Below, piece after piece: positions 17,711 through 27,900 of a DNA stretch of 38,331 nucleotides. Below the pieces are notes generated by a model. It saw only the letters and a program-made list of their open reading frames with translations, was not told the DNA's origin and made no database searches. How positions within the stretch are numbered: the stretch's first letter is position 1; each line of letters starts with the position of its first letter. Source of the DNA: Flavipsychrobacter sp. (lineage in GTDB: Bacteria; Bacteroidota; Bacteroidia; Chitinophagales; Chitinophagaceae); assembly GCA_025963465.1 (NCBI GenBank), contig JAOQAP010000218.1, forward strand, positions 1 through 38,331, read 5' to 3'. Position numbers and translations under genes: made by a program.

Positions 17711-19063
17711 ATGAAGTATTTTTTGCTTATCATTTTATCGTTTTGCCTCATCTTAAGTTCGCAGGACAGCCATGCCCGTAAGCGCAGGGCCAGGGGAGTG
17801 CCCACTACAGAAGTAGAGCTAATGACCAATGTGCTTCACTGCCTTACTACTAAAGACTCACTCAGTTACTTTTATCTGTTCCCCCCGTTCGATACGCTGT
17901 GGAACCGGGTAATGCACAACCCCGATCGCAGCCCGGAAACCACTAAGGCACTGGAAGAACTGAAAGAACACCCACAGGCGCTGCTGCGCTTTGATCCGTA
18001 TTACAATCACGAGATCATGTCCCGCTTTATTCATGTGCTCGAAAAAGGCGAGGACTCCGGCATTCACTGGAATGCTACCGTGATGCAACGCTATGAGCTG
18101 CAGAAGGAAACACCTACGCGTGACCTTGCAGGCTATGATAAAATTGCACCGGAACGTTTCAAGGGCTACCTTTTCGTAAGAGATGTGCTTGGCAGACTTA
18201 CTTTTTGCATCACCATCACAGAGATACAGAAGATCAACGGTTACTTTTTTGGCGGACAGGTCATCAATATACTCGAAGCATCCAGCATAGACCAGTACAT
18301 CATCAAAGAGCATGAGGAGCGCAAATATTATGAGTGGCTGGAGAAGAACAAGAGTAAAGAAATGGCAAGGTTGGACTCCCTTAAATCCGTTGATACATCT
18401 AAAGGAAAGAAGAACCTGCTGTCAATAACTAATACCACGGAGGATGAAAAGAAACAGGTAAGAAAGCAGGTAATAGACAGGAAGTACTACGAAGGTAAAT
18501 TTGATGACGAGATACCGGTTAAAATGTTCATCCGCTACCTGCGGGATGTGAAGTCGGGCAACCTGCAGTTCTATGAAGGGCTGTACCGTTTTGGCGATCA
18601 GAAAAACTATGTGAAGCTGAACATTACCAAGGATGCCGAAGGAAAATGGATGATGGAAGACGACCCGCCGGTGGGTATACTGGAGCTGGAACTATCAGCA
18701 AAGACCTACACGGGCTCATGGACCAACAACGAGAATGGTACAGGGTATGACGTGGTGCTTAAACAAACAGACATAACAGAACACAAACTGGAACAGCTGG
18801 ACAACATGCTGGAAAAGGGCATCTACGGCAGGGTGGATGAAGAAATAACCGATGCACCTGTAAAAACAGAGAACGGTGACGAAGGAAAAAGTCCACGGGT
18901 AATAAGACTGGAGAACAAAATAAAAAGGCAGAAAGAGCGCGAGCTGGAAAGGGCCAAAGAAAAGGAACAGGAAGCAAAAGCAGAAAAAGCAGAGCAGGAA
19001 GCACAGAAAAAAAGCGCTCCGCCACCGAAGCCTAAGAAGAACCTGACGAATGACGATCTGTAA
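17711..19063 (+). CDS. Secreted protein of unknown function with charged C-terminal coil
   Basis: I do not recognise this 450-residue protein. It starts MKYFLLIILSFCLILSSQDSHA, a signal peptide with cleavage near SHA, followed by a basic RKRRARG segment. I prefer the ATG at 17711 over the in-frame one at 17678, which would add 11 residues before the signal and precede a -7-like TAACTTTA (17683-17690). The middle is mixed alpha/beta with no clear motif. Residues ~385-440 are a highly charged Lys/Glu/Arg helix (KIKRQKERELERAKEKEQEAKAEKAEQEA in pieces) that probably forms a coiled coil, ending in a Pro/Lys-rich tail. It precedes an AAA+ ATPase by 69 bp. Confidence 0.75.
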   Translation: MKYFLLIILSFCLILSSQDSHARKRRARGVPTTEVELMTNVLHCLTTKDSLSYFYLFPPFDTLWNRVMHNPDRSPETTKALEELKEHPQALLRFDPYYNHEIMSRFIHVLEKGEDSGIHWNATVMQRYELQKETPTRDLAGYDKIAPERFKGYLFVRDVLGRLTFCITITEIQKINGYFFGGQVINILEASSIDQYIIKEHEERKYYEWLEKNKSKEMARLDSLKSVDTSKGKKNLLSITNTTEDEKKQVRKQVIDRKYYEGKFDDEIPVKMFIRYLRDVKSGNLQFYEGLYRFGDQKNYVKLNITKDAEGKWMMEDDPPVGILELELSAKTYTGSWTNNENGTGYDVVLKQTDITEHKLEQLDNMLEKGIYGRVDEEITDAPVKTENGDEGKSPRVIRLENKIKRQKERELERAKEKEQEAKAEKAEQEAQKKSAPPPKPKKNLTNDDL

Positions 19064-19077
19064 CAATTACTTAATCG

Positions 19078-19102
19078 GTTACCTGTATTATTACAGGTTA
19101 AC
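19078..19102 (+). other. Hairpin in the gap before the AAA+ gene
   Basis: GTT-ACCTGTA pairs with TACAGGT-TAAC over a 4-base loop (7 continuous base pairs plus 3 across a bulge). There is no T run after it, so it is more likely an mRNA structure or attenuator than a terminator. Confidence 0.35.
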
Positions 19103-19132
19103 TTCAATGAATAAAACAGGAACAAGAGCATT

Positions 19133-20650
19133 ATGAAACAACCGGGAATTACCACATTAGGCGCATTAAAAAAAGCAGGCTACCAACCAAAACAGGTGAA
19201 AGAAGAGATCAGGAATAACCTCGTGCAGTTCATACAAAAAAAAGAAAGCCCGTTCCATACGGTACTGGGATTTGAAGATACAGTGATCCCCGATGTGGAA
19301 CGCGCATTATTGTCGCGCCACAATATATTGTTCCTTGGCCTTCGCGGGCAGGCCAAGACACGTATGGCTCGTGAAATGATCAACCTGCTTGACGAATGGA
19401 TACCGGTAGTAGATGGCAGCGAAATTAATGATGACCCTTTTGCACCGCTCTCCTTATATGCCCGCAAACTGGTAGAAGAAAAAGGAGATGACACGCCGGT
19501 AACATGGCTGCACCGCAGCCAGCGCTATGGCGAAAAGCTGGCAACGCCAGATGTATCTGTAGCTGACCTGATAGGCGATATAGATCCTATTAAGGCCGCC
19601 AATATGCGTCTTAGCTTTGCTGATGAGCAAGCGCTGCACTATGGTATCATACCACGCTCACACCGCGGTATATTTGTTATTAATGAGCTGCCCGATCTGC
19701 AGGCACGTATCCAGGTATCCCTGTTCAACATACTGCAGGAAGGCGATATACAGATACGTGGCTTTAAGCTGCGCCTGCCGCTGGACATCCTCTTTATTTT
19801 TACAGCTAACCCGGAGGATTATACTAACCGTGGCAGCATTGTAACCCCGCTTAAAGACCGTATAGAGAGCCAGATAATTACCCACTACCCAAAGACCATA
19901 GAAATATCGCGAGCTATTACTGCACAGGAAGCGGACATACTACCAGAACAATCGCAGAAGGTAGAAGTGCCGGACATTTGCAGCATGCTGGTAGAGCAGA
20001 TAGCTATGGAAGCCCGCAAGAGCGAATTTGTAGACCAGAAAAGCGGTGTATCAGCAAGGCTTACCATCTCAGCTTATGAGAACCTGGTGAGTACTGCCGA
20101 ATTGCGTGCGCTGTACAACGGCAACAAGCATACCCGTGTACGCATAGCCGATTTTATAGGTATCGTTCCCTCCATTACCGGCAAGATAGAGCTGGTGTAT
20201 GAAGGCGAGCAGGAAGGCCCGCTAAATGTGGCGCACCGCCTCATGGGTATGGCCATCCGTACCACATTCCTGCAATATTTCCCCGATCCACAATCTTTCA
20301 AGAAGACCGCAGGCAATGCAAAAGTGAAAGCAAAACCAAGTCCTTATCAGCCCATAATAGACTGGTTTGGAAAGGGCAATGACCTGTCGCTGATGCAAGG
20401 CGATATCGATGACACTTATATCGCCAATCTCTACAAGGTGGACGGGCTATATGCTGCGGTAAAGCAATTTTACCCCACTGCTGATGAAGCACAAACCTGT
20501 CTGCTCATGGAGTTTTTACTGCACGGCATCTCTGAATTTTCGCTCATCAGCAAAAAAGGCATAGAAAAAGGCGGTTATGCCTTTGGCGATATGCTGGGCA
20601 GCATGCTCAATTTCAACCTGGGTGGCGATGAAGAAGATGACGATGAATAG
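19133..20650 (+). CDS. MoxR/Mg-chelatase-type AAA+ ATPase
   Basis: The 505-residue protein is an AAA+ ATPase related to the MoxR and magnesium-chelatase I subunit group. The P-loop is GLRGQAKT (residues 69-76). The Walker B-like segment is GIFVINELPDL (180-190), with Asn185-Glu186 where most AAA+ proteins have Asp-Glu. The sensor I-like segment FIFTANPEDYTNRGSIVTPLKDRIESQI follows, with a likely arginine finger in PLKDR. The C-terminus is acidic (GGDEEDDDE). Such ATPases usually work with a von Willebrand A-domain partner in metal insertion or protein maturation; no VWA gene is seen next to it here. Automated annotation as a sigma-54 regulator would be misleading, as no activator or DNA-binding domain is visible. 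Confidence 0.88.
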   Translation: MKQPGITTLGALKKAGYQPKQVKEEIRNNLVQFIQKKESPFHTVLGFEDTVIPDVERALLSRHNILFLGLRGQAKTRMAREMINLLDEWIPVVDGSEINDDPFAPLSLYARKLVEEKGDDTPVTWLHRSQRYGEKLATPDVSVADLIGDIDPIKAANMRLSFADEQALHYGIIPRSHRGIFVINELPDLQARIQVSLFNILQEGDIQIRGFKLRLPLDILFIFTANPEDYTNRGSIVTPLKDRIESQIITHYPKTIEISRAITAQEADILPEQSQKVEVPDICSMLVEQIAMEARKSEFVDQKSGVSARLTISAYENLVSTAELRALYNGNKHTRVRIADFIGIVPSITGKIELVYEGEQEGPLNVAHRLMGMAIRTTFLQYFPDPQSFKKTAGNAKVKAKPSPYQPIIDWFGKGNDLSLMQGDIDDTYIANLYKVDGLYAAVKQFYPTADEAQTCLLMEFLLHGISEFSLISKKGIEKGGYAFGDMLGSMLNFNLGGDEEDDDE

Positions 20651-20759
20651 TCTGTATTAAGACTGTAAAACATATTGGCAAACATTTGATTGCGTATGGA
20701 ATTATAGGGCTTGTTAAAGGTTTTTTGCCTGATTTCTTTCTTTCGCACCAAAATTTACT

Positions 20760-20767
20760 TAGATTTG
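20760..20767 (+). promoter_or_regulatory. -7 element of the outer-membrane barrel gene
   Basis: TAGATTTG fits TAnnTTTG exactly. A TTTC at 20737-20740 lies 19 bases upstream as a weak -33 element. The ATG at 20797 follows by 29 bases, which supports that start over the longer ORF at 20686. Confidence 0.5.
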
Positions 20768-20796
20768 ATTCTAATTTTAAAAAAATAGCTCCAAGT

Positions 20797-21519
20797 ATGA
20801 AGGCATTTTTACTCACCGCAGCTACTATATTGGCGTTTGCGGGCAGTATGTTTGCGCAGAATCTGCCACCTGATTATCGTTGGGAAGTTGGCGTGAATGC
20901 TGGCCTTAGCACATTTACAAGGCCTTTGGGCCCTGCTGACGCATACCAGGGCACGAGGACAAATGTCTCGCATGATTACTCACTGCGTGCCAACTTCTTT
21001 TTCAACGAACACTGGATGCTTTCTGCTGATTTCGGCACAAGACAATGGATCTCTTACGGACAGTGGGAACAAAATGATCTTTTAGGAAGAACACTGAAGC
21101 CACGCGATGTAACTTTCCTTGTTGCAGATTATGCTATTACAGAGTCATTCGGTATGAATTATATAATACCGTTCTACACAAGATACAACACGTTCAACAG
21201 GGCTAATATCAATTTCGGAGCTAACATTGGCCTGATCAATACTATTAACGATGGCTCTATTTCATATAGCAAGTATAAAGTAGATCCAAACCCTGATTTT
21301 ACTTATGTTTCCCGTTATGACTACGGATATGGTATAGGTACTACATGGGGTCTGCAGATGGGCTTTACCTACTACATCATCCCTCGGTTGGCTGTAAACC
21401 TGGATCTGTCAATGCGCTATGCATCTGTGCATACCAACGACACCCGCTACAATCACGCTAATTCCAATTTCCATACCCTGTATTTCCCGGAGACATTAGG
21501 TCTCAGGTTCAGGTTTTAA
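20797..21519 (+). CDS. Outer-membrane beta-barrel protein
   Basis: The 240-residue product begins MKAFLLTAATILAFAGSMFA-Q, a type I signal peptide. The mature part alternates aromatic and polar residues as in membrane beta strands, and it ends in the barrel-type signal LGLRFRF with a terminal Phe. It resembles the small porin-like barrels common in Bacteroidota (OMP_b-brl families). Substrate or partner is unknown. An in-frame ATG at 20686 would add 37 residues before the signal and lie upstream of the promoter element, so it is rejected. Confidence 0.85.
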   Translation: MKAFLLTAATILAFAGSMFAQNLPPDYRWEVGVNAGLSTFTRPLGPADAYQGTRTNVSHDYSLRANFFFNEHWMLSADFGTRQWISYGQWEQNDLLGRTLKPRDVTFLVADYAITESFGMNYIIPFYTRYNTFNRANINFGANIGLINTINDGSISYSKYKVDPNPDFTYVSRYDYGYGIGTTWGLQMGFTYYIIPRLAVNLDLSMRYASVHTNDTRYNHANSNFHTLYFPETLGLRFRF

Positions 21520-21557
21520 TTGAAACGATCTGTTAATCTCTGTGCCATTTGTACACA

Positions 21558-21687
21558 TTGGTACAGTTTTTGAACATTATATTTTGCATTTCCTGACTAG
21601 TGTGTGTTTGATGGAAGTTTAAGGAAGCGGAAATGCCCAATAATTAGATTTCCACAAGAGAGTGCCTGTCGAGGTACTCTTTTTTTT
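21558..21687 (+). ncRNA. Candidate small RNA (promoter-like element to terminator)
   Basis: TTG at 21558-21560, then 17 bases, then TATATTTTG at 21578-21586 resemble a promoter with one extra base in the -7 element. A transcript from about 21592 would run ~95 bases to the terminator at 21659-21687 without a credible ORF. The same terminator would also end the barrel mRNA, so the segment may be only a 3' untranslated region. Confidence 0.25.
21659..21687 (+). terminator. Rho-independent terminator after the barrel gene
   Basis: AGAGTGCC pairs with GGTACTCT (8 bp with one G-U) over a 6-base loop and is followed by a run of seven or more T. Confidence 0.85.
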
Positions 21688-21718
21688 ATGCCCGGAACTC
21701 TGTTTACAAGCAAAAAAT

Positions 21719-21741
21719 AACCCCGGCAAATAGCCGGGGTT
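21719..21741 (-). terminator. Terminator of the minus-strand barrel gene
   Basis: AACCCCGGC and GCCGGGGTT form a perfect 9-bp stem over a 5-base loop. On the minus strand it is followed by ATTTTTTG, so it ends the gene at 21767-22486. Confidence 0.85.
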
Positions 21742-21766
21742 GTAAATATTCTATCTAAACCAATGA

Positions 21767-22486
21767 TTACAGACCTGTAAGACAGATACCCACAGATGCC
21801 GGAGTAATAGGAGGACCTACGTTGTCTTTAAATACCGGTGTCAGGTTGTATGATGCAAACAGGGAGAAATTGCCCCAGCCTACACGTGCTGTAGCGGCAA
21901 AGTTCCATGAGCTTACATACCTCTTGGTGTTTATCTTGTCTTTTACATTCGTTCCTTCTACAGCATACAGTCCTTTGGTATGTGAACCCAGCAGTGTACC
22001 TACCTGCAGCCCTACAGCAGCTTTAAAGCCTTTATTCCTATTCTGTATGTTGCCATAGTACCTGAGCTCAAATGGTGCCTGTAAATAGGCAGTAACGAAT
22101 TTATAGCGCTTGTACGTTTTGGTATCAGGAATAAAGCGGGCAGCGCCACCTAGTGCACCGGTGTCTGTATTTGCCAGCACCTGTTGGTTAAGGTAAATTA
22201 CTGATGTGCTGATACCCGCCCCTGTTGCAAAACTCAGGTGCGACTTCTTAATAGGAAAGTCGTAACACATATACCCGTTAAAACCGTAGTTAAATGACTT
22301 GGTCTTTACGCTGTCTGGTTTGGTGATCCAGTTGTTATAGGTAAACTGCAACATCAAAAAGTCCCTTGACGGCTTTACTATTGGCGGCGGCGTAGCACTG
22401 CTGTTCACCTTCTCGGTAGCATCCTGAGCCAGAAGCGTGGAAGATGGAATTAACGAAAGCGCCAGTAAGGCTATGATCTTTTGCAT
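21767..22486 (-). CDS. Outer-membrane beta-barrel (porin-like) protein
   Basis: The 239-residue protein has a signal peptide (MQKIIALLALSLIPSSTLLA-Q) and a mature part with barrel-like strands (FLMLQFTYNNWI, SFNYGFNGYMCYDF, SHLSFATGAGISTSVI, FSLFASYNLTPVF). It resembles the outer-membrane beta-barrel domain families of Bacteroidota. It sits downstream of the SusCD operon but has its own promoter (TATATTTG at 22504-22511) and lies beyond the operon's terminator, so it is probably an independent unit. Confidence 0.82.
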   Translation of the reverse strand: MQKIIALLALSLIPSSTLLAQDATEKVNSSATPPPIVKPSRDFLMLQFTYNNWITKPDSVKTKSFNYGFNGYMCYDFPIKKSHLSFATGAGISTSVIYLNQQVLANTDTGALGGAARFIPDTKTYKRYKFVTAYLQAPFELRYYGNIQNRNKGFKAAVGLQVGTLLGSHTKGLYAVEGTNVKDKINTKRYVSSWNFAATARVGWGNFSLFASYNLTPVFKDNVGPPITPASVGICLTGL

Positions 22487-22503
22487 AAATTGAAATTAGT
22501 GCG

Positions 22504-22511
22504 CAAATATA
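22504..22511 (-). promoter_or_regulatory. -7 element of the porin-like gene
   Basis: TATATTTG on the minus strand fits TAnnTTTG exactly and is 17 bases upstream of the ATG. It predicts a leader of only about 10 bases. Confidence 0.5.
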
Positions 22512-22598
22512 ATGGCTGCGCAATGGAAAATTTGTTAAAAAGTGAAATAGTACGATAATTTATGGCCAAAATCGCTGATTGCCGCTCATCCATAAAAA

Positions 22599-22622
22599 AT
22601 CCCGCAGCATAGGCCGCGGGAT
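22599..22622 (-). terminator. Terminator of the SusCD-lipoprotein operon
   Basis: ATCCCGC and GCGGGAT form a 7-bp GC-rich stem. On the minus strand the stem is followed by TTTTT, 27 bases after the lipoprotein stop. Confidence 0.8.
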
Positions 22623-22648
22623 CTGTTTATAACTATCTGTGTTGCAGA

Positions 22649-23323
22649 CTAGTGTGTTTTAGTAAACACTCTCTGCTGCGTACCAAAGTTCGGGTTGTCA
22701 GCTATGCTGAGGGTAATGGTAGTATCTGTAAGAGAAGTAACCTCGTCATACGTACCCTGACCTGAGAACATGCCCAGGCTCTTGGTAGGCTGAGTAGGTA
22801 TATCCAGCGTCGTACCATCTGCTTCCATTACAAAATAGCCAGGCGTGATATATTGCGGGGTAGCTGCTGCCACACCTGCTATATTATCGCTCCTGTACAG
22901 GCCGGTACCTAGTTTGGTGATGTTTACCGTTACTCCATTTGCTACGCGCTCATATTTACCTGATATATCTACTGTATCAGCTATGTCGGTGATGGCTACA
23001 TACACATATGCGTAACCTATAAAGCCATAAGAGTTCTTTGCAGATACTGTGGCTATGAACAGGCCGGGAACAAGGCTTGATAATTTGCTGGCATCAACTA
23101 CAGGCTTCAGATTTTCATGATAAAATGAATCGTATGCTGTAGCAATAATCGTATTTGCATTAGGCATCGGGCCACCGTTCACAGGAAAACTGTAAAATTG
23201 AGGCGACGTGATGATGACCGTAGGATAAGATACAGTAACAAGCTTTGAAACAGTATCTTCCTGCTTTTTACATGCGGTAAATGTAACTGCTGCAAAAACT
23301 GATAACATTAATATTTTTCTCAT
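22649..23323 (-). CDS. SusCD-linked surface lipoprotein of unknown function
   Basis: The 224-residue protein begins MRKILMLSVFAAVTFTAC, a lipoprotein signal with Cys18 followed by KKQED. An Ig-like N-terminal part (TVSYPTVIITSPQFYSFPVNGG) and a later beta-rich domain (ISGKYERVANGVTVNITKLGTG) resemble the lipoproteins often encoded third in SusC/SusD operons (DUF5011/5012-like). These may assist substrate capture at the cell surface. The gene starts 28 bases after the SusD stop, so it is very likely co-transcribed. The family assignment is tentative. Confidence 0.78.
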   Translation of the reverse strand: MRKILMLSVFAAVTFTACKKQEDTVSKLVTVSYPTVIITSPQFYSFPVNGGPMPNANTIIATAYDSFYHENLKPVVDASKLSSLVPGLFIATVSAKNSYGFIGYAYVYVAITDIADTVDISGKYERVANGVTVNITKLGTGLYRSDNIAGVAAATPQYITPGYFVMEADGTTLDIPTQPTKSLGMFSGQGTYDEVTSLTDTTITLSIADNPNFGTQQRVFTKTH

Positions 23324-23351
23324 TCTCTAATTTTTTATATAATATATACTA

Positions 23352-24875
23352 TTAGTTAACGTCCCACCAAACTTTAGCAGTTAATGGTTTTAGGCCAGGG
23401 AACCCTGCATTTACAGTACTTTCTGTTGTCGGGTACAGGAACCTTGCAGGCTTATTAGCACCTATAGCGCTACTTGCAGGGTTTACAAGGAAGTCAGGAA
23501 AACCTGTACGGCGCCATTCTGTCCATGCTTCAAAGCCTTGGTTACCGCACATCGCGAACCATTTCTGGGTAATTATGAACCTTAACTTATCGTATTTATT
23601 ACCCGTTGCAGGATAGTGAGACCAGTAAGCAGAAGGGATCGAATTTGTGACATCTCCGTTTACATATATATCATATGCTTCAGATCCTGTTGCTCCTGTA
23701 GTAGCGCTGATGCCGCTGCCGTAATATTCGAAGCTTGCTTTGATACCATTCATAAACAAGGTCTCATCGTTGCCTACGTCGGTACCTAAGTTCCTTGCAG
23801 CCGCTTCCGCCTGCAGGAAATAGCTTTCTTCCGCAGTAAGGAAGTTTACCGGTGCACTAGCAGATGCTGCATCGTTTGCGTCGCCTGCTACATAAGCAGT
23901 AGGTATCGCATAGCCGCTTCCTGGTTTTGCCGTAGCATAAGAGCCTTGTGCAAGACCGTTGCTGCCGCTATAGAATACCGCAGCACGGTAGTCATTATTG
24001 CTGTTCATGCTGTCCAGGCAGGTATTGCTCGCTGCCAGGTTCTGAACACCTGCCAGCTGCGAAGAGCTTTCTTCAGCATACAATGGGTTCTTGTTAGTAG
24101 ATCCGAAACCATAAGCGATCTTGGCGTCATCGCCATCTCCTATGAAGGCAGGATTGGTGTTATAGAACGAATCGATCTTAGCTGCTGCCTTAAAGCCCGG
24201 AGCATCTATTGCGCGGAGCAGTATTTTCAGCCTTAAAGTATTAGAAAATTTTTTCCATTGGTTCATGTCTCCGCCGTACATCAGGTCATCAGCACCCGGC
24301 TTTGAAGGGTCAGATGCATTGATCCATTTGTTGGCAGAATCAAGGTAAGCGAGGATACCGGTATAGATGGAAGATTGCGCGTCATATTCCGGGTTGATCA
24401 TGTGCCCCTGGTTGTACTCACCTTTCAGTGCCTGTTTGAACGGAGCATCGCCCCATCCGTCAGTAATTACCTGGAAGGTATATGCCTGCATGATGAGCGC
24501 TATTGCCTTATACTGTTTCTTATGCAGCGAATCTGCAAGATTGTAGAGCTGGTAAAAATTTTCTGCGCCTGCATAAACATTTTTCCACCCGTAAGTGAAC
24601 TGGTCCTGTCCCGGTGCAAATTGCTCCAGCACAGCATACTGGCTGGATACAGGTGCCTGTGTCCAATACTGTGCCCAAATAGAACCGTATATCTGTAAGT
24701 CTGTACCTACAGCCGATCCGACATACAACTGGGCTGCAGGCAATAATGTCTGCACCGTAGCTGTCTGAGATACGTTCGGGTTAGTATTTACATCTGAAAA
24801 TTTCCTGCACGATGATGCACCTAGTGTAAGGCCTGCCACCGCTGATGCAAGAATTATTTTTTTATTTATCAACAT
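23352..24875 (-). CDS. SusD/RagB-like outer-membrane lipoprotein (SusD-like_2 type)
   Basis: The 507-residue protein has a lipoprotein signal with lipobox ASSC (Cys23) and the opening KFSDVNTNPNVSQTATVQTLLPAAQLYVG. This and the helical TPR-like regions (NFYQLYNLADSLHKKQYKAI, SNTLRLKILLRAI) fit the SusD-like_2 subgroup. The ITQKWFAMCGNQGFEAWTEWRRTGFPDF segment is a hallmark of the family. SusD proteins bind the substrate at the cell surface and close the SusC channel. It follows susC by 27 bases. There is no glycoside hydrolase nearby; members of this subgroup may serve peptides or other nutrients rather than glycans. Confidence 0.94.
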   Translation of the reverse strand: MLINKKIILASAVAGLTLGASSCRKFSDVNTNPNVSQTATVQTLLPAAQLYVGSAVGTDLQIYGSIWAQYWTQAPVSSQYAVLEQFAPGQDQFTYGWKNVYAGAENFYQLYNLADSLHKKQYKAIALIMQAYTFQVITDGWGDAPFKQALKGEYNQGHMINPEYDAQSSIYTGILAYLDSANKWINASDPSKPGADDLMYGGDMNQWKKFSNTLRLKILLRAIDAPGFKAAAKIDSFYNTNPAFIGDGDDAKIAYGFGSTNKNPLYAEESSSQLAGVQNLAASNTCLDSMNSNNDYRAAVFYSGSNGLAQGSYATAKPGSGYAIPTAYVAGDANDAASASAPVNFLTAEESYFLQAEAAARNLGTDVGNDETLFMNGIKASFEYYGSGISATTGATGSEAYDIYVNGDVTNSIPSAYWSHYPATGNKYDKLRFIITQKWFAMCGNQGFEAWTEWRRTGFPDFLVNPASSAIGANKPARFLYPTTESTVNAGFPGLKPLTAKVWWDVN

Positions 24876-24902
24876 ACAAATGATATTTATAATTAAATAA
24901 GG

Positions 24903-27900
24903 TTAGAAATTAACTTTTAAGAATGCACCGTAGTTCCTCAAAGAAGGACGTGCGCTATAGTTAAATCCTTGTCCGTTTCCTGCTGATCCTGCAGATGTTG
25001 CTTCCGGATCATCATATTTGTTGCTTTCTGCTGTCCATAACAACAGGTTGTTGCCGAAGATACCTGCTTCAAGACCACCAAACGGACTGCGCTTGTAGTA
25101 CTTGGTAGGTATTTTGTAAGACAATGCAACTTCCTGCAGCCTTACATAGCTTGCATCTACTAAACCCTGTGCAGGCAATGACTGCTGCTCTGTGCTTGTA
25201 TAGTAAGTGTAAGGAGAGAACTTAGTTGTGTTTGGCAGGTATATGGTTGTGTTAGGTACGTTATATACCGAGTTGGCCCATACATAAGACTGGCGGTTGT
25301 TCACCACTGTTTCTTCAGATGTACCGTTGAAGTCCATGATCATCTTATTGCGGCTATAGAATTGGCCACCTTGTTTTGTGGTAAACAACACATGCAGTTT
25401 CAGGCCTTTGTAAGTAAGGTCTGTACCCCATGATGCCTGGAACTTAGGCTGGAAAGAGCCCCTGTAAACAGGTTTCTTTGTAGCTATCGGTAAACCTGTT
25501 GCAGGATCTACCACAGCATGCCATGTACCATCTTTAGGGTTTTTCCAGTATTCTATATCAGCACCGTAGAAGGTACCGAATGGCTGTCCTACTGCAGCAA
25601 CGATGTCAAGGCCGTTATAGCCACCCATTACTACGTGGTCCAGGCCATTTGTCAGGCTTACTACGTTGCTCTTGTTGTGCGTGTAGGTACCAAACAGTTC
25701 CCATTTCAGGCCCCATCTTGTAGATATAGGCGTACCTCTCATGGTCAGTTCCACACCCCTGTTGGTAATATTACCAATGTTTGCGTAGTTGAATCCGAAA
25801 CCTGTTGAGTTAGGCAATGGCACCGCAGTGATCAGGTTGTTCGTTGTCTTACTGTAGTAAGTAAAAGAAGTTGTCAGACGGTTCTTTAAGAAACCAAGGT
25901 CTATACCTGCTTCAAATTCACGTGTTTGTTCCGGTTTCAGGTTCTTGTCACCTATTGTTGTATTAATAGAGTAAGCAGGGTTGCCGTTGAACGGAGGAAC
26001 TATAGAACCAAAACCGGTTCCTATAGGATTCTGGAAATAGCCAGGGTTGTTATTTGCATAAGCAGCCGCATCATGACCTACAGCAGCAACACCCATACGC
26101 ACTTTACCATAGTTCAGCACCTTCTCTTTAAAGCGTGTACCGTTCAGGCGCTCAGTGAATACCCATGAAGCATTTGTTCCCGGGTAGAAATAAGAGTTGC
26201 GGTCCAGGTTCAGCGTAGAAGACCAGTCGTTACGGCCTGTAAGCTCCAGGTACAATTCTTTCTGGTAGTTCAGTACGATATCTGTGTACAGGCCAAAGTT
26301 CCTGCGGTTGAACACATTGTTATATGCTATTACCGGCCCCTGGTTGTTCTGCAGGTTGTAGAAGCCTGGTATTACAAGACCATTAGTACTTGGGTCTATT
26401 ACGCCACCCAGGCCTTCGTCATGGTTGATGCTTACATTGTGACCAGCCAGCGCTTTGATACCAAAGTTGTTGCTCAGCTCATGGTCCCAGTTTACGATCA
26501 GGTCATTATATATACGTGAACTGAAGTTAGACGTCTGTGTGAAACCACCTGCAGATGTCATGTTGATACCAGTGTAGAAAGGATCAACCGGTTGAGAATT
26601 GAACTGGGGTGTATTATATGTAGACCTGTCAGAAGTTGCATCTACACCTATACGATCAAAAACATTGAACTCACCTCTCTTGTAGCCGATCTTGGTAGTA
26701 CCCAGGATCCTGTCAGATTTGTTACGGTTATCATAGTACTTAGCTACCCAGTATGGGTTCTTTGCATATGCGCCATACTGACCGTAGCGCTGAACGCCAC
26801 CTGTATCGAAATAGCTCATAGAGTAGTACTTGTTATTATAGTCTTTCAGCTCCCAAACCGGTATATCGCGGGCAGTCTGGTACAAGTTGTCTATTACACC
26901 ACCTGCACCCTGGCCACCTGTCTCAGCACGTGAGTAAGTGTTCAGGTAGTTAACGTCTATTGTAGAATAGAAATGATTGCTCAGCTGGGTTGTTCCGTTA
27001 AAGCGCACACTGTACCTGTTGTAGAATGTATTAGGTACTACGCCTGAACTGTTCAGTGAATTCAGCGACAACAGGTAAGTAGATGTTTCAGTACCACCTG
27101 ATACAGATACAAAGTTGTTCAGGTCTTTACCATGATTGAAGAAGCTCTTGATATTACCGGGAAGATCAGAGTATGGTTTTACCATTTGCTTGCCATCTAT
27201 GATCTGTCCCCATGGGCGAAGTGCACCATCGAAAGGTAAGCCCCAGCTGAAGTTCTCACGACGGTCATCGTCCACACCGCCATACTGGTTGCCTTGTCCG
27301 TACTGGTGCTGCACATCAGCATATTTCAGGATGTCTGATTGCGTGTACGTTGCTTTGTAAGTAACGTCCATTTTGGTAGGCGTGTTAGACGTTCTGCGCT
27401 TACCATGTTTAGTAGTAACGATGATGGCACCGTTAGCGCCTATAGATCCGTAAAGTACAGATGCAGATGCACCGTTCAATACTGTTGCTGATTCTATTTC
27501 ATCCGGGTCAATATCATTTGCGCTGTTACCGAAGTCTACCTGTGTCAGTTCAGAGAATGAGCTGCTCAGGTCAGTAAGTTTGCTTTGTGTTCTGTCGAAG
27601 TTATTTGTTACGATACCATCTACTACAATGATCGCATTGTTGTTGCCGATGATAGAATTCTCACCTCTTAATACTACACGTGTAGAGCCGCCCGGGCCGC
27701 CTGTAGAGCTGGTTACGTTAGCTCCTGCTACCTTACCTGCAAGGCCAGACAGCGCACTTGTATTATTAGCAGCAGTCAGTTCATCTGCGTTCACTGTGGT
27801 CACGTTGTAACCCAGTTCTCTTTTCTCTCTTCTGATAGCCTGTGCCGTTACCACAGTGCCTTCCAGCTCTCTTGATATCGGCTGCAGTTTCACAGATATA

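Noticed and set aside
20686-20796. Longer start for the outer-membrane barrel protein
   Set aside because: It would place 37 residues before a normal signal peptide and start upstream of the -7 element at 20760.
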